From Planococcus wigleyi (GTDB lineage: Bacteria; Bacillota; Bacilli; Bacillales_A; Planococcaceae), in contig NZ_JACSPU010000002.1 in NCBI RefSeq assembly GCF_014836985.1, positions 434,001 to 498,000 of the forward strand: a stretch of DNA of 64,000 nt, read 5' to 3'. This document shows positions 24,409 through 32,338 of the stretch, piece by piece. The number at the start of each line of letters is the position of its first letter. Within the stretch, counting starts at the first letter, position 1. Both the position numbers and the translations under genes were made by a program. The notes under the pieces are model-generated. The model was given only the letters and a program-made list of their open reading frames with translations, ran no database searches and was not told where the DNA came from.

Positions 24409-25197
24409 ATGAAAATTGCATGCGTTCAAATGGATATCGCTTTTGGTCAGCCGGAATTGAATTATCGGAAGGTCCTGGATTATTTAACGGAAGCGGCCAG
24501 CAATGGAGCGGAGACGATCGTCTTGCCTGAAATGTGGAATACAGGATATGCATTGACCGAACTGGATACATTGGCAGACAGCACAAACCGGACAGTGGAA
24601 TTGCTCAAAAGTTTTGCGAAAGAGCATAAAGTCAATATTGTGGGTGGCTCTGTTTCGACTGAAAAAAACGGCGGATTTTACAACACGATGTACGTTGTCG
24701 ACAAAGACGGCGGGCTGGTTTCGGAATACGATAAAGCCCATCGTTTTTGTTTAATGGATGAACATATCCATCTTGAAGAAGGCGATACACTTGGCACATT
24801 CGAATTGGATAATCAGACATACGGAGGCGTCATTTGTTACGATATCCGTTTTCCAGAATGGATCCGTGCCCAGGCGCTGAACGGTGCAAAACTTGTATTT
24901 GTATCAGCGGAATGGCCCGAAGCGCGGATTGATCATTGGCGCATCTTGTTACAGGCACGCGCCATCGAAAACCAAATTTTTATTGTCGCCTCGAACCGTA
25001 TCGGCAGTGATCCAAACAATGAATTCGGCGGCAGCACGATGGTGATCGCCCCCTGGGGAGAAGTTCGTTTGGATATGAAGAAAGAGGAAGGCATTGGTTA
25101 TGCAGAAATCGATTTGGATGAAGTAGAGGAAGTCCGGAAGCGCATTCCGGTATTCGCCGATCGCCGTGAGCAATTGTACGAAAAATTCAAAAAGTAG
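24409..25197 (+). CDS. mtnU: carbon-nitrogen hydrolase, omega-amidase-like (MtnU)
   Basis: 262-residue nitrilase-superfamily enzyme with the Glu-Lys-Cys triad: Glu in VLPEMWNTGY, Lys in EYDKAHRF, Cys in GVICYDIRFPE. YkrU/MtnU of Bacillus is of this type and is proposed to hydrolyse 2-oxo-amides such as alpha-ketoglutaramate formed by the glutamine-dependent aminotransferase MtnE. The divergent partner here is just that enzyme. ATG 24409 follows GTGGAGGAG; the longer frame back to 24247 overlaps mtnE and was rejected. Confidence 0.82.
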   Translation: MKIACVQMDIAFGQPELNYRKVLDYLTEAASNGAETIVLPEMWNTGYALTELDTLADSTNRTVELLKSFAKEHKVNIVGGSVSTEKNGGFYNTMYVVDKDGGLVSEYDKAHRFCLMDEHIHLEEGDTLGTFELDNQTYGGVICYDIRFPEWIRAQALNGAKLVFVSAEWPEARIDHWRILLQARAIENQIFIVASNRIGSDPNNEFGGSTMVIAPWGEVRLDMKKEEGIGYAEIDLDEVEEVRKRIPVFADRREQLYEKFKK

Positions 25198-25250
25198 ATT
25201 GACACTCGCTGGGGATGCCTGTAACATAAAATTCAATTAAATAACTTAAA

Positions 25251-25405
25251 CTTATCAAGAGAGACTGAGGGACAGGCCCTGTGACGTCCGGCAACCCCCG
25301 ATTGGGAAGGTGCCAAATCCAACGGAACCCAATGTTCCGAAAGATAAGTCGAGAAACTAAATTTTTCGATGCTTCTTTCTTGATGAAAGAGGCATCTTCT
25401 TATTG
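25251..25405 (+). promoter_or_regulatory. SAM-I (S-box) riboswitch with terminator
   Basis: Aptamer about 25251-25348: P1 CTTATC...GATAAG, AGAGAGACTGAGGGAC, the conserved GTGACGTCCGGCAACC and GAAGGTGCCAAATCC blocks. The expression platform has the terminator GATGCTTCTTTC-TTGAT-GAAAGAGGCATC followed by TTCTTATT (25368-25409). Binding of SAM should stop transcription of metNIQ. Confidence 0.93.
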
Positions 25406-25418
25406 GCGGGAGGAAGCT

Positions 25419-26432
25419 ATGATACAGATTGAGAAATTGACGAAAACCTACACAACTAAGCATGGCACCGTCACTGGAGTGGATAATGTTTCATTGGAAA
25501 TCGGAAAAGGTGAAATTTTCGGCATCGTCGGCTATTCAGGTGCCGGCAAAAGTTCGCTGATCCGTTGCATCAACTTGCTTGAACGGCCGACTTCCGGCAG
25601 CGTCACAGTAGATGGCAATGATTTGACCAAACTAAACAGTGAAAAATTGAGAAAAGCCCGTTTGAAAATCGGTATGATTTTTCAGCATTTCTACCTGATC
25701 AGCCAAAAGACGGTGTACGACAATATCGCTTTTGCGCTTCGGGCTGCAGGCACCCCATCTAAAAATCTGAAAGGCCGCGTAGAAGAATTGTTGGAAATGG
25801 TCGGTTTATCAGATAAACGCGATGTTTATCCAGCTCAATTGAGCGGTGGACAGAAACAGCGTGTTGGCATCGCACGGGCATTAGCCAACAATCCGGCCGT
25901 TTTATTATGCGACGAAGCTACGTCGGCACTGGATCCGAATACCACATTGTCCATTTTGCGTTTATTGAAAGACATCAATCTTAAATTGAACATCACAATT
26001 GTACTGATTACCCACGAAATGAATGTCGTCAAGGAAATCTGTGACCGCATGGCCGTCATGCAAGGTGGCCGTGTCATTGAAGAAGGTCAGGTCTACGACA
26101 TTTTTGCAGATCCTCAAAAGGAATTGACTAAGGAATTCATCTCCAGCGTCGTCTCTTTCAATGTTCCGGAACACCTGTTGAGCGAATTTACGGGTACAGT
26201 AGTGAAAGTATTGTTCAAAGGGGGAGTGGCCGGAGAAGGCGTAATTTCCGATATGCTGCAGAATTATCCGGTCAAAGGAAACTTTTTGCATGGAGCAATT
26301 GAGTACATTCAGGAAAGGCCGCTTGGCGTTTTTATCATGGAGTTGAAAGGGACTTCTTCTGACGTCATGGATGCATTGAAGTATATGGAAAGCAGATCGG
26401 CAATTGTGGAGGTGATTCCGAATGGGCGTTGA
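25419..26432 (+). CDS. metN: methionine ABC transporter ATP-binding protein MetN
   Basis: 337 residues: an ABC domain (Walker A GYSGAGKSS, signature LSGGQKQR, Walker B VLLCDEATSALD, switch ITHEM) followed by a C-terminal NIL (ACT-like) methionine-sensing domain (about 260-337, LLSEFTGTVVKVLFKGG to SAIVEVIPNGR) that gives transinhibition. ATG 25419 after GGGAGGAAG; the frame upstream crosses the riboswitch. It overlaps metI by 11 bases. Confidence 0.93.
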   Translation: MIQIEKLTKTYTTKHGTVTGVDNVSLEIGKGEIFGIVGYSGAGKSSLIRCINLLERPTSGSVTVDGNDLTKLNSEKLRKARLKIGMIFQHFYLISQKTVYDNIAFALRAAGTPSKNLKGRVEELLEMVGLSDKRDVYPAQLSGGQKQRVGIARALANNPAVLLCDEATSALDPNTTLSILRLLKDINLKLNITIVLITHEMNVVKEICDRMAVMQGGRVIEEGQVYDIFADPQKELTKEFISSVVSFNVPEHLLSEFTGTVVKVLFKGGVAGEGVISDMLQNYPVKGNFLHGAIEYIQERPLGVFIMELKGTSSDVMDALKYMESRSAIVEVIPNGR

Positions 26433-27093
26433 ATGGGGACGAATTATTGAATTATGGCCCGAAATACAGACTGCTTTTTTTCAGACACTGACAATGATTG
26501 GGATTTCCTTAGCAGTGGCTTTGATTGTCGGCCTGCCTTTGGGAATCTTGCTGTTCATTACAGACCGCGGCTTATTTCTTGAAAACCGGCCGGTCAATGC
26601 TGTGATTGGTTTTATCGTCAATATTGTGCGTTCTATTCCGTTTATCATTTTGTTGGTGGCACTTATCCCGCTGACGAAACTTATTACAGGAACAACCATT
26701 GGCCCGATTGCGGCGAGTGTGTCCCTATCGGTTGCGGCGATTCCGTTTTTCGCACGTATTGTGGAAAACTCACTGCGTGAAATCGATAAAGGCGTCATTG
26801 AGGCAGCGATTGCCGTGGGTGCCACACCATGGATGATCATCAAAGACGTTCTGCTGCCGGAAGCGAAAGCAAGCATTATCCAGGGGGTGACATTGACCAT
26901 CATCAGCCTGGTCGCCTATTCTGCGATGGCAGGCGTAGTAGGCGGCGGAGGCATTGGAGATTTGGCCATCCGCTTCGGCTATTACCGCTACGATAATACG
27001 ATCATGATTGTTACTGTTGTCATTTTGATTGTGTTGGTCCAATTGATTCAACAAGCTGGCGACTATACGGCGAAAGCCATCGATAAACGATAA
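26422..27093 (+). CDS. metI: methionine ABC transporter permease MetI
   Basis: 223-residue permease, five membrane helices, with the EAA loop IDKGVIEAAIAVGATPWMIIKDVLLPEAKASI. GVVGGGGIGDLAIRFGYYRY is typical of MetI. ATG follows GGAGGTGAT inside the end of metN. Works as a dimer with MetN. Confidence 0.93.
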   Translation: MGVEWGRIIELWPEIQTAFFQTLTMIGISLAVALIVGLPLGILLFITDRGLFLENRPVNAVIGFIVNIVRSIPFIILLVALIPLTKLITGTTIGPIAASVSLSVAAIPFFARIVENSLREIDKGVIEAAIAVGATPWMIIKDVLLPEAKASIIQGVTLTIISLVAYSAMAGVVGGGGIGDLAIRFGYYRYDNTIMIVTVVILIVLVQLIQQAGDYTAKAIDKR

Positions 27094-27105
27094 GGGGAGA
27101 ATGAC

Positions 27106-27936
27106 ATGAAAAAATTAGGATTTATTTTAGCAGCAAGCGCATTGGCTTTGGCAGCATGCGGCAGTGGAGAAGAAAGCGGCTCTGAAGGAACTGGAGGAGA
27201 AGCTTCGAAGGACATTAAACTAGGGGCTACTGCAGGTCCATACAGCGACATGCTGAGCAAAGCTATTGTGCCTGGACTTGAAGAAAAGGGTTACACAGTG
27301 GAATTGGTGGAGTTCAGCGATTACATTCAGCCGAACGTAGCACTTGATGGTGGCGATATTGATGCCAACCTGTTCCAGCACACGATTTACCTGGAAAACT
27401 TTGAAAAAGAGAATGGCATGGACCTATCCGCACTGATTACGGTGCCAACAGCGCCTATGGGCCTCTACTCGAACCAATACGATTCTTTGGAAGCAATTGA
27501 GGATGGAGCAACCATTGCGATTCCGAACGATCCGGTCAACGGTGCACGTGCTTTGCTGATGCTGCAGGATGAAGGCTTAGTCGAGTTGGATCCGGAAGCT
27601 GAAGTGCTGCAGGCGTCCGAAAGAGATGTTATTACAAATGAGAAAAACTTGGAATTTCAGCCGATCGAAGCAGGCCAATTGCCGCGGGCAGTTGATGGTT
27701 CCGACTTGGCGGCTGTACCCGGAAACTTTGCAATAGCTGCTGAAATGGATCTATTGGATGCATTGGCACTTGAAAACATGCCGGACCAATACCGCAATGT
27801 GGTGGCGGTCAACGCAGAAAATGAAGGCAGCGAATTGGCAAAGGATTTAGTGGAAATTGTGGAATCGGCTGAATTTGAAGCAGTCATTGATGAAGAATTT
27901 GAAGGATTCGGCAAGCCGGAATGGATGGCTGAATAA
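27106..27936 (+). CDS. metQ: methionine-binding lipoprotein MetQ
   Basis: 276-residue NlpA-family lipoprotein; lipobox LALAAC with Cys18, acidic Gly/Ser linker, then the MetQ core KLGATAGPYSDMLSKAIVPGLEEKGY, DANLFQHTIYLENF, TVPTAPMGLYS and IAIPNDPVNGARALLMLQ. It captures D/L-methionine for MetNI. Last gene of the S-box operon, closed by a strong terminator. Confidence 0.93.
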   Translation: MKKLGFILAASALALAACGSGEESGSEGTGGEASKDIKLGATAGPYSDMLSKAIVPGLEEKGYTVELVEFSDYIQPNVALDGGDIDANLFQHTIYLENFEKENGMDLSALITVPTAPMGLYSNQYDSLEAIEDGATIAIPNDPVNGARALLMLQDEGLVELDPEAEVLQASERDVITNEKNLEFQPIEAGQLPRAVDGSDLAAVPGNFAIAAEMDLLDALALENMPDQYRNVVAVNAENEGSELAKDLVEIVESAEFEAVIDEEFEGFGKPEWMAE

Positions 27937-27950
27937 AAATTTCGATACAG

Positions 27951-27987
27951 AAAGCCGCTCCAGCGAAAAAATCTGGAGCGGCTTTTT
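27951..27987 (+). terminator. terminator after metNIQ
   Basis: AAGCCGCTCCAG and CTGGAGCGGCTTTTTT around CGAAAAAAT. Confidence 0.9.
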
Positions 27988-28001
27988 TATGTTGAACAAT
28001 G

Positions 28002-28565
28002 TCAGGAAATGGTCTTGACCATATGATGGAAGGGCTCACCGATAATGGTCCAAGGCTCCGTTATGGAATAGCCCAGGCGTTTGTAGAGGCGGATCGCTCC
28101 TTCTTTACCAATATCCACATTCAACGAGAGTTTGCCGCCTCCTTCAGCCAACACGCGTTCTTCTGCGAATTCAAATAGCTTTGAGCCGATTCCTTGCCCC
28201 TGGTAGGCTGGATCGACTGACACAGTATCGATATACCATTCGTCAAGATGGGCTTCCGGTTCAATCGAACGATCATGGCCTTGCTTTTTCAGTTGATCAA
28301 TTAAATAGCGGTCCAGGGCTTCAGCTTGATTGCCGTGATAGAGCACCAAGGCGCCCGCAATAGTGCCATTGACTAAAGCGGTGTAGGTATAGTGATAGCT
28401 ATGGCGTGTATGTTCCCCGCGTACCATCTCCGCAACTTTTTCCAATACGGCCCCTGGCTCTTTTTGTGCCGTCATATGATCGGCGATTTCACCGATGGCA
28501 TTAATAATGAGCGGCGCTACGTTTTCTGCGTCTTCTGGCCGTGCTTGTCGTATAATGACATTCAT
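28002..28565 (-). CDS. GNAT-family N-acetyltransferase
   Basis: 187-residue GNAT enzyme. DEWYIDTVSVDPAYQGQGIGSKLFEFAEERV contains the acetyl-CoA pyrophosphate loop (QGQGIGSK), and NVDIGKEGAIRLYKRLGYSITE the C-terminal motif B. The N terminus IIRQARPEDAENVAPLI is standard. Substrate unknown. ATG after AAAGGAGG. Monocistronic, converging on metQ. Confidence 0.85.
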   Translation of the reverse strand: MNVIIRQARPEDAENVAPLIINAIGEIADHMTAQKEPGAVLEKVAEMVRGEHTRHSYHYTYTALVNGTIAGALVLYHGNQAEALDRYLIDQLKKQGHDRSIEPEAHLDEWYIDTVSVDPAYQGQGIGSKLFEFAEERVLAEGGGKLSLNVDIGKEGAIRLYKRLGYSITEPWTIIGEPFHHMVKTIS

Positions 28566-28642
28566 ACGGTATTCCTCCTTTTCTTACTCAACAATTAAAT
28601 TATAGCAAGGAAGAAGCCATTTAACATGAAGGAGGTCAACAG

Positions 28643-29602
28643 ATGGTAAAAACAAAGCACGTCCTGACATACGGAGATGCATTTGTGGATTATATCGCAG
28701 CGGATACTGATAATTCTTCGTTCAACCGCCATTTGGGTGGAGCGACAGTGAACGTGGCTGCAGGCATCAGCCGGTTAGGCCTGTCCTCGAGGTTTATCAC
28801 CATAACAGGGGATGATGAGACATCGGCTTTTGTACGCAACGAACTATTGAAAGAAGGCGTGGATTTATCGCACGCTATTCAGGTGCCTGAAAAGCGGGTA
28901 AGCGGTGTTTATATCCACCTGACACCTGAATTTGACCGTGTGTTTGCAGATTATGTCAATGAAACGCCCGATCTTCAAGTTGGAGGACACGAACTGGAGA
29001 AAAAGGCTTTTGAAAAGGCCAGCATTTTTCATTTTTGTTCGGGAACCCTATTCCATCCCGAAGCGAGGGAGACGACCCGGAAAGCTCTGGAACTGTCAAA
29101 AGAACATGGTGTCCTATGTTCATATGATGTCAATATTCGTCCATTGCGCTGGGAAAGTGAAGAGCTTTGCCGTGAAACAGTTCTCGAATTTCTGCCATCA
29201 GCAGATATCGTCAAACTGACGACAGCAGAATTGGATTTCTTAATGGAAACTGAGTCTATGGAGGAAGGGCTTGAACGGTTGTCCGGTTTTGCTATTCCTT
29301 TGGTTTTTGTAACGGATGGTGAAAATGGGACGCATGCTGTTTTCCAGAATAAAGTTCATCATGTGCCGGTTGTTCCGGTACAGCAAGTGGACACTACGGG
29401 AGCAGGAGATGCTTTTATGGCAAGTGTCATCCGCCACGTCCATTTGCAAGGCTTGCCTGGTACGGAGCAGGAGGTCATTGCCTGTGCTGATTTCGGCAAC
29501 AAATTGGGAGCGCTTTGTGCGACAAAGGCCGGTGCGTTGACGGCGATGCCGCGCATTGAAGAAATAGCAAAAATCACTAATCAAGGGAGTGGAGCGTTAT
29601 GA
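28643..29602 (+). CDS. PfkB-family sugar kinase (fructokinase-like)
   Basis: 319-residue ribokinase-fold kinase. N-terminal LTYGDAFVDYIA and HLGGATVNVAAGISRLGL are the substrate-lid and first PfkB motif; DTTGAGDAFMASVI is the second motif with the catalytic Asp and anion hole. Similar to Bacillus fructokinase/2-dehydro-3-deoxygluconokinase-type enzymes; the sugar is undetermined, and no sugar transporter is beside it. ATG after AAGGAGG. The stop overlaps the OsmC gene by ATGA. Confidence 0.85.
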   Translation: MVKTKHVLTYGDAFVDYIAADTDNSSFNRHLGGATVNVAAGISRLGLSSRFITITGDDETSAFVRNELLKEGVDLSHAIQVPEKRVSGVYIHLTPEFDRVFADYVNETPDLQVGGHELEKKAFEKASIFHFCSGTLFHPEARETTRKALELSKEHGVLCSYDVNIRPLRWESEELCRETVLEFLPSADIVKLTTAELDFLMETESMEEGLERLSGFAIPLVFVTDGENGTHAVFQNKVHHVPVVPVQQVDTTGAGDAFMASVIRHVHLQGLPGTEQEVIACADFGNKLGALCATKAGALTAMPRIEEIAKITNQGSGAL

Positions 29603-30048
29603 CATTGCATAGCTTTCATTTAAAAGCAGATTGGCCAGGTCTCCGCAATGATGTGGGAGACATTGAAGTCGGGGGGCTAAAAACCCAAATATCCATTCCG
29701 CCTGAAATGGATGGACCGGGAATTGGTACAAATCCAGATGAAATGCTGTTGGGCGCTGCCGCGACTTGTTACATTATTACACTTGCCGCAATGATGGAAC
29801 GCAGCAAATTGGAAAAGCAGTCTCTGACGATGGAATCAGAAGGGATTGTGGAAGTGGAAAAAGGCGTTATCACTTACAAACGCATCATCCATAAACCACT
29901 TGTGGTCCTGATGGCCGATGCTTCCGAAAAGGACTTGGCTTTAGCACAGAAGCTGGCTGAGAAAGCCGAAAGCTCCTGCATGATTACACGGGCCATCAAA
30001 GGCAATGTGGAAATTGAATTGCAGGCTCAGATTACAACAGGAAACTGA
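29599..30048 (+). CDS. OsmC/YhfA-family protein
   Basis: 149-residue OsmC-like protein. Two cysteines in the expected places (GAAATCYIITLAAMM and AEKAESSCMITRAIKGN) are the peroxidatic pair, so thiol-dependent hydroperoxide reduction is possible. It differs from the true Ohr at 61916-62335. Translationally coupled to the sugar kinase by ATGA, an odd partnership that gives no clue to the substrate. Terminator follows. Confidence 0.82.
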   Translation: MTLHSFHLKADWPGLRNDVGDIEVGGLKTQISIPPEMDGPGIGTNPDEMLLGAAATCYIITLAAMMERSKLEKQSLTMESEGIVEVEKGVITYKRIIHKPLVVLMADASEKDLALAQKLAEKAESSCMITRAIKGNVEIELQAQITTGN

Positions 30049-30057
30049 ATTTCAAGA

Positions 30058-30092
30058 AATCCTTCATCTTTCATAGATGAAGGATTTTTTTC
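30058..30092 (+). terminator. terminator after the OsmC gene
   Basis: AAATCCTTCATCT-TTCAT-AGATGAAGGATTTTTTT, 13-bp stem plus T run. Confidence 0.9.
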
Positions 30093-30124
30093 GCTGTCTT
30101 TTGCTTCAATGTTTATATGGATAT

Positions 30125-30140
30125 ATACCGGGTAGGGTAC
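30125..30140 (+). promoter_or_regulatory. CstR-type operator in front of the DUF302 gene
   Basis: ATACCG-GGTA-GGGTAC matches 10 of 12 half-site positions of the ATACCC-N4-GGGTAT element found at the cst promoters downstream. It overlaps a possible -10 (TATATA/TATACC) 15-17 bases after TTGCTT (30101-30106). Confidence 0.5.
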
Positions 30141-30170
30141 TTAGAAAGTGAAACTAAAAGGAGGAACAAG

Positions 30171-30557
30171 ATGATGTTTAATTACACAGTGGATACATCA
30201 AAAACAGTCAGTGAAGCGGTTGAAGCTTTAGAAGAGAATTTGAAAGCAGAGAAATTCGGTATTCTCTGGAACTTTGATTTAACTGCCAAGCTCCAGGAAA
30301 AAGGAGAAGATTTTGATACCCCCTACACCATTTTGGAAGTTTGCAACCCGAAAGAAGCGAACCGTGTTTTATCGGAAAACTTGATGATCGGCTATTTCCT
30401 GCCATGCAAAATCGTTGTCTATAAAGAAAGCGATGGAGTGAAAATCGGAATGCCGAAGCCTACTGCCCTAATCAGCATGGTGGAAGACGAGAACATCAAA
30501 TCGATTGCTGAAGATATTGAAGAGCGATTGATCAAGTGCATCGATCAATCTGCATAA
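30171..30557 (+). CDS. DUF302 protein
   Basis: 128-residue soluble DUF302 protein: YTVDTSKTVSEAVEALEENL, FGILWNFDLTAKLQEKG, YTILEVCNPKEANRVL and FLPCKIVVYKESDGVKIGMP are the family blocks. The cysteine in EVCNP and the one in LPCK are conserved in many members, suggesting thiol or persulfide chemistry, but no activity is known to me. ATG 30171 after AAAGGAGGAAC. A CstR-like operator lies upstream and the cstR gene follows 147 bases later, so it probably belongs to the persulfide-stress regulon. Confidence 0.8.
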   Translation: MMFNYTVDTSKTVSEAVEALEENLKAEKFGILWNFDLTAKLQEKGEDFDTPYTILEVCNPKEANRVLSENLMIGYFLPCKIVVYKESDGVKIGMPKPTALISMVEDENIKSIAEDIEERLIKCIDQSA

Positions 30558-30627
30558 CTTGCTGCGCGGTCTGCGGACAGTTGATTTAACCATGTTTCTT
30601 AAATCGATTTTATTGCGAGCTAATAGG

Positions 30628-30656
30628 TTGACTTAATACCCTTAGGGGTATAATAT
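30628..30656 (+). promoter_or_regulatory. cstR promoter with CstR operator
   Basis: TTGACT (30628-30633) with -10 TATAAT (30649-30654) or TAATAT (30651-30656). Between and overlapping them lies the perfect palindrome ATACCC-TTAG-GGGTAT (30636-30651), the known type of CsoR/CstR-family operator. Confidence 0.8.
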
Positions 30657-30704
30657 AGGGGTTAGTTAAACATCCTTATATTATTTATGGGAGGCATAGT
30701 TAAG

Positions 30705-30965
30705 ATGAAATACGACAAACTTGTTGAGAATCGATTGAAAAGAATAGAAGGCCAACTTCGCGGTGTCATCAAAATGGTTGAAAATGATGGAGAATGCAGA
30801 GACGTAGTCATGCAGCTGTCCGCGGTAAGAAGCGCAGTTGATCGCGCCATTGGTGTTATTGTCAGCGATAACCTGGAGACATGTGTACGCGAAAGCATCG
30901 AAAAAGGCGAAAGCACTGAAGGCATGGTAAAAGAAGCTGTCGACTTGCTAGTGAAAAGCAGATAA
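30705..30965 (+). CDS. cstR: persulfide-sensing repressor CstR (CsoR family)
   Basis: 86-residue all-helical DUF156 repressor. The two reactive cysteines are Cys31 (ECRDVV) and Cys60 (LETC), exactly the numbering of Staphylococcus aureus CstR. The copper-binding His of CsoR, four residues before the second Cys, is Asn56 here, so it should not sense Cu(I) but form di- to tetrasulfide bridges on exposure to persulfides and leave DNA. ATG 30705 lies ten bases after GGGAGG; ATG 30687 lies ahead of that site. Operators surround the gene. Confidence 0.9.
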   Translation: MKYDKLVENRLKRIEGQLRGVIKMVENDGECRDVVMQLSAVRSAVDRAIGVIVSDNLETCVRESIEKGESTEGMVKEAVDLLVKSR

Positions 30966-30977
30966 AGAAATTTTTGT

Positions 30978-31020
30978 TTGACTTTCAGAAAGATATGCTT
31001 TAATATACCCTATGGGGTAT
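30978..31020 (+). promoter_or_regulatory. promoter of the cst sulfur operon with CstR operator
   Basis: TTGACT (30978-30983), 17 bases, TAATAT (31001-31006); the perfect operator ATACCC-TATG-GGGTAT (31005-31020) overlaps the -10 and start point. Confidence 0.8.
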
Positions 31021-31070
31021 GAAAGAAGTGCGGCGCCACTATAAAACGTCATTTTTTTTCGAAATAAAAT

Positions 31071-31086
31071 ATACCCCCACGGGTAA
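31071..31086 (+). promoter_or_regulatory. second CstR-type operator in the leader
   Basis: ATACCC-CCAC-GGGTAA, 11 of 12 half-site positions, 66 bp downstream of the first operator and 21 bases before the DsrE start codon. Confidence 0.65.
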
Positions 31087-31106
31087 TTGGAAATGGAGGC
31101 AATAAA

Positions 31107-31589
31107 ATGGCACAAGAACAAAAGAAGACGACAATCGTATTATTCAGCGGGGATTACGATAAGGCAATGGCAGCTTACATTATCGCCAACGGTGCTGCTG
31201 CATACGATCATGAAGTGACAATCTTCCATACATTTTGGGGATTGAATGCATTACGGAAAGAAAATCCGCCAGCGTTGAAAAAAGGGCGTCTGGAAACGAT
31301 GTTTGCGAAAATGATGCCAAGAGGTGCAGATAAACTTGGTTTATCGAATATGCAGTTCGGCGGAATGGGACCTAAAATGATCAAGCAAGTCATGAAAAAG
31401 CATAATGCACTGACTTTGCCCCAATTAATTGAAATGGCAGAAGAACAGGACGTAAAAATGATCGCTTGTACGATGACGATGGACCTTCTTGGTTTGCAGA
31501 AAGAAGAACTATTGGATGGAGTCGAGTATGCAGGAGTCGCTGCTTATCTTGGAGATGCCGAAGACGGCAACGTCAACCTATTCATCTAA
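31107..31589 (+). CDS. DsrE/DsrF-like sulfur-carrier protein (DsrE2 type)
   Basis: 160-residue DsrE-family protein: KTTIVLFSGDYDKAMAAYIIANGAAAYDHEVTIFHTFWGLN is the family start, and the likely persulfide-carrying cysteine is Cys121 in MIACTMTMDLLG. It would relay sulfane sulfur between the rhodanese and TusA proteins encoded downstream. ATG 31107 after TGGAGGC. First gene of the long operon that runs to the TauE exporter. Confidence 0.85.
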   Translation: MAQEQKKTTIVLFSGDYDKAMAAYIIANGAAAYDHEVTIFHTFWGLNALRKENPPALKKGRLETMFAKMMPRGADKLGLSNMQFGGMGPKMIKQVMKKHNALTLPQLIEMAEEQDVKMIACTMTMDLLGLQKEELLDGVEYAGVAAYLGDAEDGNVNLFI

Positions 31590-31620
31590 TCGCATTTACA
31601 GCAGAAGGGAAAGGTGCAGC

Positions 31621-31987
31621 ATGGAATGGATACTTATGGGTTCTAATTGGAGCGGCAGCTCTTTGGATAGCTTACCGATTTACTTCACCGGCTAAAGGAA
31701 TTCAGTCGATATCTACAGAAGAAATGAAAACGCAGCTTGGCAAGAAAGATAAGCAGTATATCGATGTTCGGACACCGGGAGAGTTCAAAGGGAACCACAT
31801 TAAGGGTTTTAAGAACATCCCATTAAATGAGTTGCCAAAACGGATGAATGAACTGTCAAAAGAAAAAGAAGTACTGGTCATTTGCCAAAGCGGTATGCGC
31901 AGCAGCAAAGTCAGCAAATTATTGAAGAAGAACGGATTCACCACCATCACAAATATTAGAGGCGGTATGAGTAGCTACCGCGCATAA
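31621..31987 (+). CDS. membrane-anchored rhodanese, apparent frameshift near its start
   Basis: Most of a rhodanese is open to 31987: helix WVLIGAAALWIAYRF, then YIDVRTPGEFKGNHIKGF and the active loop VICQSGMRSS. No usual start codon lies in this frame between the DsrE stop and the membrane helix. ATG 31621, with AGAAGGGAAAGG eight bases before it, is in another frame (MEWILMGSN, stopping within 25 codons). Removing one base, for example A31636, joins them as MEWIL-WVLIGAAALW, which looks like the natural protein of about 121 residues. So this is a sequencing error, a real inactivating indel, or +1 slippage. If functional, it is a single rhodanese tethered to the membrane with the active site in the cytosol. 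Confidence 0.7.
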
Positions 31988-32000
31988 AGGAGAAATTATA

Positions 32001-32297
32001 ATGAAAACAATGACAACTCAGCAAGTTCGGGAATTAGTGGAAAGCAAACAAACAATCAATTTGATTGATGTTCGGGAAACCAATGAAGTTGCAGCCGGGA
32101 AGATTCCAGGCGCTATCAATATTCCTTTGGGCTTACTGGAATTTCGGATGAATGAGCTCGATAAATCGAAAGAATACATCATGGTTTGCCGTTCAGGCGG
32201 ACGCAGCGGACAAGCCACCAGCTTTCTTGAAAATCAAGGGTATAAGGTGACGAACATGGATGGTGGAATGCTGGATTGGAATGGCGAAACCAACTAA
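32001..32297 (+). CDS. single-domain rhodanese sulfurtransferase
   Basis: 98-residue cytosolic rhodanese. INLIDVRETNEVAAGKIPGA is the CH2A-like block, and MVCRSGGRSGQ the active loop, where the six-residue loop CRSGGR suits sulfane sulfur rather than phosphate. It starts 13 bases after the previous rhodanese, ATG after AAAGGAGAA. Expected to move sulfur from persulfides or thiosulfate to acceptors such as TusA. Confidence 0.88.
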   Translation: MKTMTTQQVRELVESKQTINLIDVRETNEVAAGKIPGAINIPLGLLEFRMNELDKSKEYIMVCRSGGRSGQATSFLENQGYKVTNMDGGMLDWNGETN

Positions 32298-32338
32298 AGA
32301 ACTGCCGAAAACAGATGAATTTTATAGGGGGAACTTAA

